Program-made: the position numbers and the translations under genes | Notes under the pieces: generated by a model | Seen by the model: only the letters and a program-made list of their open reading frames with translations | Told to the model about the DNA's origin: nothing | Database searches by the model: none | Part shown: positions 1 to 11,125 of the stretch, one piece after another | How the letters are laid out: each line of letters opens with the position of its first letter | How positions within the stretch are numbered: position 1 is the first letter of the stretch | Source: Bicyclus anynana | Lineage: Eukaryota; Arthropoda; Insecta; Lepidoptera; Nymphalidae | Length of the DNA: 64,000 bases | Assembly: GCF_947172395.1 (NCBI RefSeq) | Contig: NC_069094.1 | Span: forward strand, 8,236,292-8,300,291 | Reading direction: 5' to 3'

Positions 1-212
1 TTCACTTCAGAACACGGTAGGTAAACTTTTCTTACAGCACTACCGGTACCAAGTTGTTACGTAGCAGTTTGTAGCCGTAAAGCGCTAATTTCGTTTGATA
101 GCTACAGGGCATCGGTTCTGTGGTCAAGATTGCACTGGATGTGTTTGATGTAGTTCAAAACTACGAATCATTTCATCTAGATCTACACAAGTTGACTTCG
201 ATTAATTATGCA

Positions 213-432
213 TACTAGTTCAAGGAAATTAGATATCACGTGTCTTAAACGGTGAAGGAAAACATCGTGAGGAAACATGCATACCAGAGAATTTCCTTAG
301 TTTTCTAAATGTGTGAAGCCTGCCAATCCGCATTGGGTGGTGGACTATTGGCCTAACCCCTCTCATTTTGAGAGGAGACTCGAGCTCAGCAGTGAGCTGA
401 ATATGGGTTGATAATGATGAATAATGATGACT
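213..432 (+). mobile_element. SINE-B copy, 5' truncated
   Basis: The body and 3' end match the other SINE-B copies in this window, for example the complete one at 10811-11125 on the other strand. The tRNA-like head with the A and B boxes is missing. The shared landmarks are the 'aaaacatcgtgaggaaac' motif, the 'gccaatccgcattggg' motif and the tail 'gaatatgggttgataatgatga'. It is a dead retrotransposed copy. Confidence 0.8.
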
Positions 433-502
433 AGTTCAAGCTAGTAGTATCAAACATTTTCAGCAGTGTTGGTTTGTTTTGAAAATTTAAATGTTAAAAT
501 AC

Positions 503-580
503 CTCGTTGGTTAAGTAGCCTATGGGGGTTTCGATTGTAAGGTCCCGGGTTCGGGTATTTTAGTAGTAAGTAAAAAAAAT
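503..580 (+). mobile_element. degenerate SINE-C tRNA-like head
   Basis: A 'cctcgttggttaagtagcc' head followed by 'ggtcccgggttcggg' has the spacing of RNA polymerase III A and B boxes and resembles the head at 12971. The body is not recognisable. It could be chance similarity. Confidence 0.4.
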
Positions 581-1130
581 TCAAAAAACGTCATATTTTT
601 GAATACAGGGGCATAGGTACCGCTCGATCCCGTACATCATCAATAATCTTTATAAAGAGGTAAAGTTTGTGATGTTGTAAATAATTTTACCACTAGAAAG
701 AAACGCTATGTTTGAGTGTCTATATTTTATTCCTTACTTAAACGGATGAAACAAATTCAGGTAAATGCAGGTAGGTAAAAATTCAAGTTATATGTGACAT
801 ACGAAACATACAACTCGAAGTTTCCCGTAAAGCGTCGTTCAATTTATCCTATACGTAACGTTCTGATGCCGTAATGCGTTTTTAATGTTCGCATATTTTC
901 TACAAATCATCATACTAGTAACTCTTAAAGTAAATTGTTTGAGTGGGTTATTAAATCATGTTAAATTTTATTGTTTGACTTGATGAGCCAGTAGTTAGTC
1001 TACGTGGTTTCGAGTCCTGAATGTTCTTGGGTTTGAGTTTGGAAGCTATAAAATATTGTATAAAAATATAAAATATTATATATATAATCCGTTTATAATT
1101 TTCATAATTTCACTAAAAAATTTTTGCTGT
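581..1130. other. AT-rich intergenic DNA
   Basis: I see no supported gene. A stretch near 650-720 loosely resembles the Helitron-related sequence at 42971-43123. Confidence 0.5.
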
Positions 1131-1325
1131 GATAGCCTAGTGGATATGACCTCTGCCTCCATTTCCGCAGGGCGTAGGTTCGAATCCAGTCCACGGGCAT
1201 GCACTTCCAACTTTTATGTTATGTACTTTTCAAGAAGTTAAATATCACGGGTTTCAAACGATGAAGGAAAAACATCGTAAGGAAACCTGCATACCTGAGA
1301 ATTTTCTTAATTCTCTACGTATACT
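1131..1325 (+). mobile_element. SINE-B copy, 3' truncated
   Basis: This copy keeps the pol III head: an A-box-like 'tgatagcctagtgg' and a B-box-like 'ggttcgaatcc'. The body continues to the 'ttaattctctacgt' motif and then diverges. Short open frames here are translations of the SINE. Confidence 0.8.
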
Positions 1326-2398
1326 GGCAGATTTCAACATTTCAGTCAATTTTTATTCAGTAAAGGAGAATGGCGAAAGTGGGAGTCACATTCAGAAGTG
1401 TCGTGCACTCTTATATTTGTATTAATTAAAAGTATTATCTTATAAGATGCTTGTAAAAAAAATATTGAGATTTTACAGAACGGGAATCAAGATTACTTCT
1501 ATACTTAGCATAGTAAAATTGTCCTACTTGTTGCCTGAGACCGAAACGCTTTGTCGTATTTACAAAGCAATCACGCAGTTGTATGTCAGCGGCGGTGTTT
1601 TTCAGTATAAAATTCACATTTATTCGTATACATAGATAGGGTACTTTCTAATTTTAAGGTATAACTCTCTTCTCCCTGCTTTTCTAAATTGGTTACCATT
1701 TGCTTTTTTCTTAGTTTAATCACGATTAACAACTATTAATGGGTTTACATTGTGTACGCTACTTCTGTTAGTCCCAAAATACATGCAACCTCGCCATTAT
1801 CCTTTCTGCACCCAAAGTCTGGTGGGATTTGGAGATTTGTGTTTAGAATATACGTTACTGTCAATCCATTTAGGTATGTCCTGCCACATTTTTAAGTCAA
1901 TTAATACTTCAATACTTGCAACTTTTTAATAAAAGCAGCATAATACGTTTGGGTAAGGCGTAATTTACCTAGGTTAGTGATTATAGAATATTTATGGAAT
2001 AATGTTTAAGCTCGCGTGGTTAGGTCTGTCGTGCGCCGGAAGTTTCTTAATGCTCTTTAATAAAGTTAAATTTAATATTTTTAATAATAATTAGAGGACT
2101 TCGTGCGTGTGAAATGTAGATTTCCACAAATCTCGTGGAAATCATGTTAAGTTCGGGATTAAAGTATTTTATGCGTATCCGAGACATACCTCCATTCCAA
2201 AATTTCATTCAAATACATTCATCAATACCTATTATTAGTGTTATAACTTAATACTTGATGATAAGAGTACCTTTTTGAGACTGAAATAACATTTAATTAT
2301 TCATTAATCAATTAGAATTTTATTATTCTTGCAAGAAATTATTTAAAAGTAAGTTGACTGTTTATTTTATGTTATACGAGCAAGTGACTCTCTTCATC
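1326..2398. other. intergenic DNA with no recognised feature
   Basis: The stretch is AT-rich. Open frames of about 60 residues around 1435-1635 lie antisense to each other with no recognisable domain, so I do not call them. Confidence 0.5.
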
Positions 2399-2403
2399 AA
2401 AGA

Positions 2404-2520
2404 CTAGCGGACGCCCGCGACATTGTCCTCATGAAAGTCTATGTAAACTTTCAACTACCCCTACCCTACTCTACCCCTACCCTGCCCCTACCCCTACTAC
2501 TAATTGTACACTTTTGGGTA
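2404..2520 (-). mobile_element. Lep-Helitron 3' end fragment, C-rich variant
   Basis: Read on the minus strand the fragment ends ...GTCGCGGGCGTCCGCTAG, a short hairpin followed by the CTAG terminus. This matches the plus-strand end at 5549. A tract of CCCTA-like repeats lies just inside (2456-2497). The 14 kb fragment has a comparable C-rich tract. Confidence 0.65.
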
Positions 2521-2699
2521 ATCTTACTTAACCGCTTTTGAAAATTCTTTTACAACTAGAAAACCACGTTATTTGTGAGTGTCATATTTACGGTGCACCC
2601 GTTGTGAGCTATATTTTATACATGTTGCAGGTCATTTTTTATGCCCATATTATCACGGAAACGGGAACAACGCGGGTTAAACCGCGCGGCGTTGGCTAG
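2521..2699 (+). mobile_element. Lep-Helitron 3' end fragment
   Basis: The sequence ends in 'aaaccgcgcggcgttggctag', the second type of 3' module in this family. A hairpin-forming CGCGG/CCGCG stretch precedes CTAG. The body shares 'cacgttatttgtgag' with 42971-43123. It sits back to back with the minus-strand end at 2404. Confidence 0.6.
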
Positions 2700-3410
2700 T
2701 ATTTTATACGATAATTTGAAATGTGCTATAAAAAATGAATATTTGTAGTGTAATAATCAATACGCTAGAAGGCCATAATCACCATTGACGTAAGTTTTGC
2801 TGTTTCATAACGTACCTCGAGCTGAGGAAATTGTTTCTGCCTGGAAATGTCGTAGCGACGATAAGTGACATTTCTAACGTATAAAGTAATTCGTTTCACA
2901 AAATATTATGTAGTAATATTATCCACGCCTTTTAAACGATATGGTTTTGGACCCTTTGGTTTCTTTACTACAGCTTGAACAACGATTACGTGCAGCAAAA
3001 TCGCAAATAGACCAGGCACTGTGAAGAGTTGAGTGTGCATAACATGAGGACCACATTCTGTTCACAGTTTTGGTCTCAGAAATGCATGTAGATTTCGATT
3101 CTGCATGTTGCCAATAGGTTTGTTGGTCCTTACTTTTGTTATATCTCACCCCCTTTAATATCGAGTATATGGATTAACCAATTAATGCTTTTATCAGTTT
3201 TATTGCTTTAATAACTCCCGGAAACTTCCCAGGTAACCCCCATTTTTTGGATCAAATCATCAAGCATTTGATACCTATGTTACTAGGTTGTAACATTATA
3301 CAAGCTTGTTTTCATAGATTTTTGTATTTTTAGACACGGGTCACTTAAAAATAAATAGCAAAAAGTAAATAAGAAATGCTGAATTTTTTGATCCGGCAAA
3401 AACTTTTAAT
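2700..3410. other. intergenic DNA, no supported gene
   Basis: Around 2935-3150 the base composition is less AT-biased and both strands have open frames, but no frame gives a recognisable domain. It could be an eroded transposon coding piece. Confidence 0.45.
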
Positions 3411-3525
3411 TTCAGAAGCCATTACTCAGACGTAGGTTCGCTCTGAAATGAGATTTCATAATTAACGTAAGCCAGGTCGAGTCGTCAAGTGCATGTGAAA
3501 ATTTAACGAGAGAAACGAATGGGTG
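3411..3525. repeat. R1 repeat copy 1
   Basis: About 115 bp closely match 14803-14925. Both contain 'gtcaagtgcatgtgaaaa' followed by 'tttaacgagag'. No ends or coding sequence identify the family. Confidence 0.65.
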
Positions 3526-3559
3526 CCGCCCCGTCCTATCTCAGTGTCATCACCGTAAA

Positions 3560-3902
3560 TAATATTTCATGCTAATTAAAATAAGTGCTTAATTACGAGC
3601 CAATTAACATTTATTATAATGTCTTATATAATATACTTTTTAATTTGTATAAGTTACAACGATTTTTGTCTACAACAGGTATTATTTTCCAAGGTTAAGC
3701 AATATGTTAAAATTCCTTTACTAAGTAAAGGTACTAATATTTCATGCTAATTAAAATAAGTGCTTAATTACGAGCCAATTAACATTTATTATAATGTCTT
3801 ATATAACAAACTTTTTAATTTTTATAAGTTACAACGATTTATGTCTACAACAGGTATCATTTTCCAAGGTTAAGCAATGTGTTAAAATTCTTTTACTAAG
3901 TT
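3560..3902. repeat. tandem duplication, 175-bp period
   Basis: Two head-to-tail copies start at 3560 and 3735. They differ at only a few positions. Each begins 'taatatttcatgctaatt' and includes 'tgtctacaacaggtat'. I see no coding capacity. Confidence 0.9.
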
Positions 3903-3988
3903 CTCGGTTCTAGGTCCATTGCCTAGAAGTCCTAGAACTCCCGTTGGGCTACTTTTGTCCCACCTGTATCTATAACTATAATTCGATT

Positions 3989-4335
3989 AAGGGCCGACCC
4001 GTACATACGGCCAACGGAACAGTTGCTCCAGGCGCCAAATCCTAGAGAGCGTCTAAATGATAATCCTAGCAAATCGTAGACGGTACTGCGACTGTTTTAA
4101 ATTGGTCACCCCAGAGTTTGATCGAGATTGGTCACCTTAGAGTATGATCGAGATTGGTCACACCAGAGTATGATCGAGATTGGTCACCCCAGAGTATGAT
4201 CGAGATCTTCGCGTTCCACTTTTGCACTCATAATTTGGTATAGGTGTCATATCGATATATTATTAGGAGCAAACAGGAGAGGCGCCATAATTGGATCTCT
4301 CTCCATTTTATAAAATTTGCTTCGGGCCGCCGCTG
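3989..4335. mobile_element. hAT-type MITE, copy 2, with internal repeat expansion
   Basis: The element is homologous to 7547-7814: both carry 'gctccaggcgccaaatc', 'cttcgcgttcca' and a GGGCCGC/CGCTG right end. The left end is eroded and no clean 8-bp target duplication remains. It contains four 26-bp repeats where the other copy has one. Confidence 0.7.
4101..4204. repeat. four tandem 26-bp repeats
   Basis: The unit is 'attggtcaccccagagtatg' plus 'atcgag'. The copies start at 4101, 4127, 4153 and 4179 and differ at one to three bases. They lie inside the hAT-type MITE. Confidence 0.95.
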
Positions 4336-4486
4336 ATTACTAAATTATCATCATAGATATATAATAAATTCGTCATAGATATTTTAGCAGTACAACACAG
4401 TATCACCATTGTTTCTTTACCCCCTTACCACTGACCCAACCAACCAACTCGATTGGGTTGACCCTATCGAGTGGGTTTGGGCCTAA

Positions 4487-4544
4487 TTGACCACCTAATT
4501 GTGATGATGTTAACAACACTTTTATATTGAGGATGATGCTGGTA

Positions 4545-4612
<68 letters not shown>

Positions 4613-4633
4613 TTGACCACCTAATTATAATGA
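4487..4633. repeat. ATG/GAT trinucleotide microsatellite with flanking duplication
   Basis: About 22 uninterrupted ATG triplets span 4545-4611. The motif 'attgaccacctaatt' occurs just before (near 4487) and just after (near 4612) the array, so the array grew inside or between duplicated flanks. Confidence 0.9.
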
Positions 4634-4667
4634 TGACTTTTGATTATTATTTTCTAACATAGCAAAA

Positions 4668-4885
4668 TAAATTATACTTTAAGGTACGCATTATTTGGAT
4701 TTCGCTTATTTAGATGACTAAATAATTTTATAATAAATTTAGGTGAAATCAATTTTCATATTAAGAATGATTTTTAGTTTGGTTTGATGAAACAATAAGC
4801 AAAAATAGGTTGTGACAATTGAAATTTCAAAAACGACTGACAAATGGAACCGGAAATAGAAATGTCAGAATTCTTAAACAGACTG
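4668..4885. repeat. R2 repeat copy 1
   Basis: It aligns with 58852-59060. Both copies have 'aattatactttaaggt', 'aagaatgattttta' and 'tgacagacaaatgga'-like motifs. A 91-residue antisense frame here is a by-product of the repeat. Confidence 0.65.
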
Positions 4886-5109
4886 TAACTGTATATAGTC
4901 TGTGATATTCCTGACGTGTCGGATAAAACTATGAACGATGTGAGCCATGTAAGTGGGACGTTTTTCTTCCAAGCCAAGATGGCATACCAAACTTTGGTAT
5001 GTCGTATAAACAAATATACACAATGAATATTGTCCGGCAAAGTTATCACTTGATTTTAAATATCTTTAAAAAAATTCATAATTCATCACATCACATCTCA
5101 ACACACATC

Positions 5110-5265
5110 TAATTCAAGTAGGGTCAGTTTACAAGCACTTTTATATTTAGATACGTCAGATGACTATTTGTAAAGATTCTGCCACCGGTTTGGAGGGCAG
5201 GTTCTGCTGAGAAGAAACCGGCAAGAAACTCAACAGTTGCTCTTTTTTTAAAAAAAATCATACAG
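5110..5265 (+). mobile_element. non-LTR retrotransposon 3' tail (lepidopteran type)
   Basis: It contains 'agtttacaagcactttt' and 'accggcaagaaactcaaca', hallmarks of a widespread lepidopteran LINE tail that I cannot name with certainty. Related pieces lie at 9290, 15990 and 49509. No coding sequence is attached. Confidence 0.55.
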
Positions 5266-5339
5266 TATTATAATTTACAATTTATGACAACATTAAAAAG
5301 TAAGTGTTTTTAACACATTGCTTAAAGCTATGCATTGGC

Positions 5340-5549
5340 AGGTCCATCACACTCTTTTCGAAAGTTTGTATGGATGTTTGAAAGTTTGTATGGATTTTTG
5401 TTTGGATGTTTGTTACTCTTTAACGCCGCAACTACTAAATCGATTTGGCTGAAATTTGGAATGGAAATAAATTTTACTCAAAATCATGGTTCTTGAGGGA
5501 TTTGTAAAAAACTAAATTTCACGCGGACGAAGTCGCGGGCGTCCGCTAG
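5340..5549 (+). mobile_element. Lep-Helitron, non-autonomous, 5' end eroded
   Basis: The 3' end is textbook for a Helitron: a GCGGAC...GTCCGC hairpin, then CTAG followed by T. The body has 'ctgaaatttgga' and 'gagggatttgt' motifs shared with 41160-41291. Three short direct repeats of 'gtttgtatgga' type lie near the start. Confidence 0.8.
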
Positions 5550-6512
5550 TAGGTACATAATTACAGAACATTACTCTAAATTAAATAAAGTTTCCTATAA
5601 TTTGACCGAAGAGATGCCCATAATTACATTTGCAACCAATGTCAGTGCATATTATGTTGGGCAATAGGTTTGTCATGCATACGCATAATATATTTAGTAC
5701 TGGCGGACTCTTGTGAATTAATCCTCGTGGAATTAGGGTTTTGTCAATCCAGTGTTGTAGTTTAATCTCAACTAAACAAAGCTTATAAATTACATTGTTT
5801 CAAGTAAAGCTACGAGTATTTGTCGTTATTGTTTGAACATGCAAAACATATGTTTATTTTCGTATTGTAAATTAGCGTGAATCAGTCAGATCAATATCAA
5901 AAAAATAAAATTGAACCAATACATCAATCAATGCAAACAAATAAACAAATCTTATCTATTATTATATATAATCTTATATATTATTTTATAAAATAATATC
6001 TTTATAATATTAGTTTAATTTATATAGAAGTTGAATTGAATTTCAACTTTTAATTAAAGAAAACAGGTATTTATTTTTTATATTGTGGAAAATAGCTTTT
6101 CACCGCTGGGTGAGCTTCAATTGGTAGCTTGGCTTGTACCCAATTTTTGTGGAGCAAGACCTATGCAAAGTATTCGGTTATGTTTAATCGAAACACAAAG
6201 CAGTGATTTTTCCAGAGATGAAAAACTCGTCGTTTTGTTTGAAAATTTTAAAGTTCACTTCGCAGGAAATTGTTTTTAGCACTAGATATTTGTGGTGCTT
6301 GGCGGTTTACAATTTATCGATAGAGCAATCATGACCTACTTGAAGTTGAGTGTCACCTCGAGAACGCTAGGAACGTGTTCTATTAATGTGCTTTCAGCTG
6401 GGGACTTAGCATATTGACTAACGCAATCGTCCTTATACGTTGTTTAGATAATGCTACTCATCATTATCAGCCCATTTTATTGGTTCTCTACAAGGTTAGG
6501 ACTTCCTTTAAG
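5550..6512. other. intergenic DNA with no recognised feature
   Basis: It is very AT-rich, especially 5880-6080. A 64-residue plus-strand frame at 6085-6279 has no recognisable motif and no supporting splice context. Confidence 0.5.
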
Positions 6513-7110
6513 AAGAAGAAAGAAAGAAAAAATCTTTATTACAGCATTATGCCACACAACACAATATGCTCATAATATCATATAATGCTATCTAATAATA
6601 TTGTCATATTAAATAATATGACAGGACAATATACTGCGATGTGTGGCATAACCCAATAAAGGGCTCCAACTCAGCATATGCTACATACTCTTTAAATAAA
6701 AAGAGCATGCAGCGCTGGTTTTCAGTTGGAACCGTTGACCAGGTGCCGCCACAAACACAGCACACAACAACCTTATTAACTAAAATAAACAATACAAGTT
6801 AAACTTAAAATAATACACTATAACTAACTAAAAATAAGAAGGGAAAAACAATAAAATAGCATTCTTAAAAATAACAACGTGTTAATTAAAAAACATAAAA
6901 GAAGGTACATGGAGCTTTATTTTAGATGAAGGTATTTCGAACTTACTTTTAAAAGAAGGTATATAGAGATTACTTTTACAAGAAGGTATATGGAGCTTAC
7001 TTTTAGTAGAACTGAACATGCTCTCTGAGGCACGACGCTGTGACGCCACAAACTTTCCAACTCCAGGTTGAGAGTTTTGGCTGTGATTTTGTTAGTAGAA
7101 AGAAAAATAC
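6513..7110 (-). mobile_element. probable LINE 3' untranslated region, minus strand
   Basis: Read on the minus strand it ends in 'aataaagattttttctttct', a polyadenylation-like signal followed by a CTTT-type tail, as in non-LTR elements. The 7018-7110 part ('ctctgaggcacgacgctgtg') is a separate repeat, related to 34900-34985. No reverse transcriptase frame remains. Confidence 0.45.
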
Positions 7111-7439
7111 TATCATAATCTTTATATTAACTACCTACAGCTATTATAATTAACTACATAATATTTTATAAATAAAAAAAATACTAAATTTAAACTATAT
7201 CTAAAGACTCGATGTTCATTGGTAAAGTGCCCAGAAGGCTGGCAGTATTGCCATGTTGTATGGCAATACTAATTATCTGGCCTATTAATTAAGAAAAATT
7301 CAATATTTTCTCAACCTCGTCATCCGGAACCACACAAAGCAAAAACAATAAAACCAACGAAACACAACTTTACATTACATAATTATATTAATAATGTTGC
7401 ATGTTGTTGTGTTGCATTCATATTATGGTTTGTATGTTC

Positions 7440-7972
7440 GACGGCCTTTGTGCAATAGTTTACAAGACGGAGTTCTTGGGTTAGATTCCCGGCTGGTAAA
7501 AGCCTTCGGTCGTGGCTAATTACCATCCCACCGGCAAAGATGTACCCAGGGCCGGCTTGTCCATACGGCGAACGGAGCAGTCGCTCCAGGCGCCAAATCT
7601 TAGAGAGCGCCTAAATGATAATCCTAGTCAACCGTAGCTGGTACTGCGCCTGATTTTCAATTGGTCACCCGAGAGTATGGTCAAGATTTTCGCGTTCCAT
7701 TCTTACTTAACACTCATAATTTGGTATAGACATCTGCATATTATTAGAAACAAAAAGGGGAGGCGCCATAATTAGATCTCGCTCCATTTAAAAATTTACT
7801 TCGGGCCGGCGCTGGATGTACCAATAAGCGATTTAGCGTTCCGTTACGATGACGTGTAGGAACCGAAAGGGATTTTCATCCTACTCCTAACAAGTTAGCC
7901 CGCTTCCATCTAATATTGAATTATCACATACCATCAGGTGAGGTTGTAGTCAAGAGTTTTATTGTAGAAAAA
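7440..7972 (+). mobile_element. SINE-A, split by a hAT-type MITE
   Basis: Left part 7440-7546 has a degenerate tRNA-like head and the 'cttcggtcgtggctaattacc' body. Right part 7815-7972 resumes with 'aagcgatttagcgttccg' and runs through 'acaagttagcccgcttcc' to an A-rich tail. Removing 7547-7814 and one copy of the 8-bp duplication restores a continuous SINE. Confidence 0.9.
7547..7814. mobile_element. hAT-type MITE with exact 8-bp target duplication
   Basis: The 268-bp element starts CAGGGCCGGC and ends GCCGGCGCTG, inverted repeats matching 9 of 10. It is flanked on both sides by 'gatgtacc' (7539-7546 and 7815-7822). Eight-bp duplications and CAG...CTG ends are typical of the hAT superfamily. 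It has no transposase. Confidence 0.9.
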
Positions 7973-9289
7973 TAAAATATTGAGGTCTAGTATCATCAAT
8001 AGTAAAGTATAATATGTTTAGAGTGAATGATATAATTGAATTTTTCCGTTTCCGTTTCCGCACAATAGCAACATTCTCCGGTTTAAGATATAAGTTGAAT
8101 CCTGTTAAATCTGTCAACAAATCTCATCTATCACTGCCTCAGAGCGATCCGTTGTCAGCAAGCTTTATGTCTTCGATATAAAATTACACAGCTCACAGCC
8201 TTCACAAAATGAAAATAAAATAGCGTGCAAGACCACAATGTCGCGATGTCGCCAATATTAAATTCCGTATTTAAATTATGGCATGTTTCTTTTATGCCTA
8301 ACAAGGCCTCTAGTTTCATGCTGTGTTTACAGGCTTTAATATTAACTTTTCGATGTTGTGAAGGTAAATTTAGGTGATGGCTATCGGTAAAGTTATTTTT
8401 ATATTTAGAAACTTTAAACAATAACCTTACCTTTCTTACAAGCTAGGTATATAATATTTTAATAATATAAGGTATCAAGGCAAAATGTTCGGCCACTTAT
8501 TGGTTAACACTACATGCTCTAAACAATAGGATTATCTAACTAAGTATTATAATACTAATTTAAGTTAAACACTTTACAGCTACACACAGGTAAATGAATA
8601 TACATACAAAATTGAAAAAAAATCACAATCGCTTATATACATCTTAAACAATATATATATTATTTAATAAACTACAGCAATCTGTTAACAGTGGAGGCAA
8701 CTAATTACGAAGAAATAATTCGGAAAAATTTCTGGCAAGGTCTCCACAAAATAATATTTTTTTTTTTATTTTTAAATTTATTAATTCAAGCAATACCATA
8801 TATATTACATAATATAATATAATAATTATACTATTCACACTTTTATTATAATGTAACTTTCAAAAAGTAGCATCTGTATCCTGCAATGTATGCAAAATAT
8901 CACGAGAATTGTTTGAGTAGTTAATGCGTGAAAAACAAACAAATCAACACGCTCACATTTTTGCATTTATAATATTAGTATGGATATTCACAAACGAGAT
9001 TTAATATAGAAACAGGTCGTAATGTCGGCTGTATATGAAATTTTAACGACAATTCCGAGTATTCCACTGAAATCTGGAGATTTTTACGTTGAAGCGAGCG
9101 TAAAAATGACGAAAAACTAAAGAGTTTAAAAAGTCCTGTGCTAACATTTATTTTATTACTTTATAGTAGCTTTTCATAGCTCTTCCTCGACTTGCACGTT
9201 TTATTGCATCTTTATATACCTTTATTGAAGTAAGTGCGAATAATATTAATATAAAGTCAGAAGTAAAAATTAGTTTAATTCAATTAGCT
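7973..9289. other. AT-rich intergenic DNA
   Basis: No gene is recognised. An 88-residue minus-strand frame at 8155-8421 has no known motif and no splice or conservation support from the sequence itself. Confidence 0.5.
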
Positions 9290-9385
9290 TAGTTTACAAT
9301 CACAATTTAAAATTAAAGTTACGAGAGCTTCGAACGCATCTTGGTCCGAGAAGAGCGCACAACAAACTATAAAAAACTTCTTCAC
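9290..9385 (+). mobile_element. degenerate non-LTR 3' tail
   Basis: 'Cttagtttacaatcaca' and 'agagcgcacaacaaact' align with the copy at 15990-16160 and more weakly with 5110. Confidence 0.45.
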
Positions 9386-9429
9386 TAATAGTTGTTGCTG
9401 ATGTTTATGATGTACAATACATGTCTGAT

Positions 9430-9741
9430 TTTATTTTTTATTCTTTGCAAGTTAGCCCTTGACTACAATCTCACCTGATTACGCAATCTAAGATGAAAGC
9501 GGGCTAACTTGTTAGGAGTAGGATGAAAATTCCTTTCGGTTTCTACACGACTTCGTAACGGAACGCTAAATTGCTTGGTGCTACATCTTTGTCGGTAGGG
9601 TGGAAACTAGCCACGGACGAAAGCCTACCACTAGTCAGACCTGGACCAATTAAGAAAACCTTAATCGGCTCAGCCGGGGTTCTAACCCAGGACCTCCGTC
9701 TTGTAAATCCACCGCGCATTCCACTGGGCAACGGAGGCCGT
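9430..9741 (-). mobile_element. SINE-A, near full length
   Basis: On the minus strand it starts 'acggcctccgttgcccagtgg' (A box region), has a B-box-like 'gggttagaacccc' and ends in a T-rich run on the plus strand (the A-rich tail). Two internal bases in the head depart from the consensus of the other copies. Confidence 0.9.
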
Positions 9742-10810
9742 GACTAATTAAAATAAGCTGACAATATATTCAGAACTATCAATACCTAATTTTTTTACTC
9801 ATACTAATATAATAATACTAACGAACCATTAGTCAATATTGTACCTCGGTGTTACTAACCATATTTGTTCATTGTTCTACCTAAGCTTTACATAGGCTAT
9901 TGTCATAGACTGCATATAGGATTTTGCATTGTAATACAGCCTGATGTCGTGGAAATCATGAGGTGCTAAGTACATAAACTAATATTGGAGCGCTATATCA
10001 TCACACTATGTGGCGTGTGTTGATTCAGTTCACGTTATCTAATAATGCACAGAATATACAGTTGTGTAGTGCACCCAGTGAGGTCGAATTAATGTCGTAT
10101 TTCATAATCATTATTCGATTTATTAACTCTGTGTTAGAGATTTTATGTTTAACGACAATCATCATCATCATTATCACTCTAGTTTAAAGGCTCTCTACAA
10201 CCCATTCATAATATAGGAGAGGACATCGATCGTAGATCGTTAGATGGGCCCCGAGCGTCGCGGAATAGGGATGATGACAGTTTTTTAAATGGTATATAAA
10301 TTAAGAGTATACTAATAGCAAAGCAACTTTGTAAAAGTAACAGGGTATGTGCGATCATTACTTTCGGAGCTACAGGGATTTAAAGGGTCAGATTTGCGGT
10401 GCTGCCGCGGATCCCTGAAAAATGCTCCATACAAAATGGCACGATTTAGTGACGTCGTTGGCTCGCTGATCGTTAGGTTTGTATGGGCGTTCAAACAAAA
10501 TTGCTAATATATTTGTTATTTGTGCGTTTATGTTTATAGTTCATTTATTGAAAAATGTCAGATTTAATGTAAGGAAGCTAAAAGATTTTGAAATTTTATA
10601 ATCTTATTTATTTTGCAAATATCCAGACAATCTTTGCTTTTTATGTATAAATCAGTTAACATTGACCTTATTTACCCGAATGTATCATAAAAAAAAAATC
10701 AATATAATCAAACCCCATTATCATTGGTTTCGCAAATACTTACGAATGAAAAGTAACAACTTTTTACAAAAACTGATAAATTTATTACTACACACTTACT
10801 TTGTGTTTTG
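9742..10810. other. intergenic DNA with no recognised feature
   Basis: There is no supported gene. A short ATC run at 10158-10175 followed by 'ggctctctacaaccc' may be the tail of an eroded retroelement. Confidence 0.45.
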
Positions 10811-11125
10811 ATATCATCATTATCAACCCATATTCGGCTCACTGCTGAGGTCAAGTCTCCTCTCAGAATGAGAGGGGTTAGGCCAATAGTCCACCACTCT
10901 GGCCCAATGCGGATTGGCAGACTTCGCACACGCAGAGAATGATGATAATTTTCTGGTATGCAGGTTTTCTCACGATGTTTTACCTTCACCGTTTTGAGAC
11001 ACGTGATATTTAATTTCTTAAAATGCACACAACTGAAAAAGTTGGAAGTGCATGCCCCCGACCGGATTCGAAACCACACCCTCCGGAATCGGAGGCAGAG
11101 CTCATATCCACTGGACTATCACAGT
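10811..11125 (-). mobile_element. SINE-B, near full length
   Basis: On the minus strand it runs from 'tgatagtccagtgg' (A box) through 'ggtttcgaatccgg' (B box) to a GAT-rich tail at 10811. A 123-residue frame over this region is translated SINE sequence. Confidence 0.9.

Noticed and set aside
1131..1200. tRNA-like sequences with A and B boxes here and at about 15 other places
   Set aside because: They are heads of SINE-A, SINE-B, SINE-C or SINE-D copies. The cloverleaf arms are not maintained and family bodies follow.
2456..2497. Telomere-like CCCTA repeats
   Set aside because: The insect telomere repeat is TTAGG and these units are irregular; they belong to a Helitron variant also seen at 14577.
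4774..5049. 91-residue minus-strand open frame
   Set aside because: It overlaps the R2 repeat, whose second copy (58852) does not keep the frame open.
8155..8421. 88-residue minus-strand open frame
   Set aside because: No recognisable motif and AT-rich random-like composition.
10708..11079. 123-residue minus-strand open frame
   Set aside because: It is a translation through a SINE-B copy; the same holds for 24304-24489, 43603-43860 and 11846-12043.
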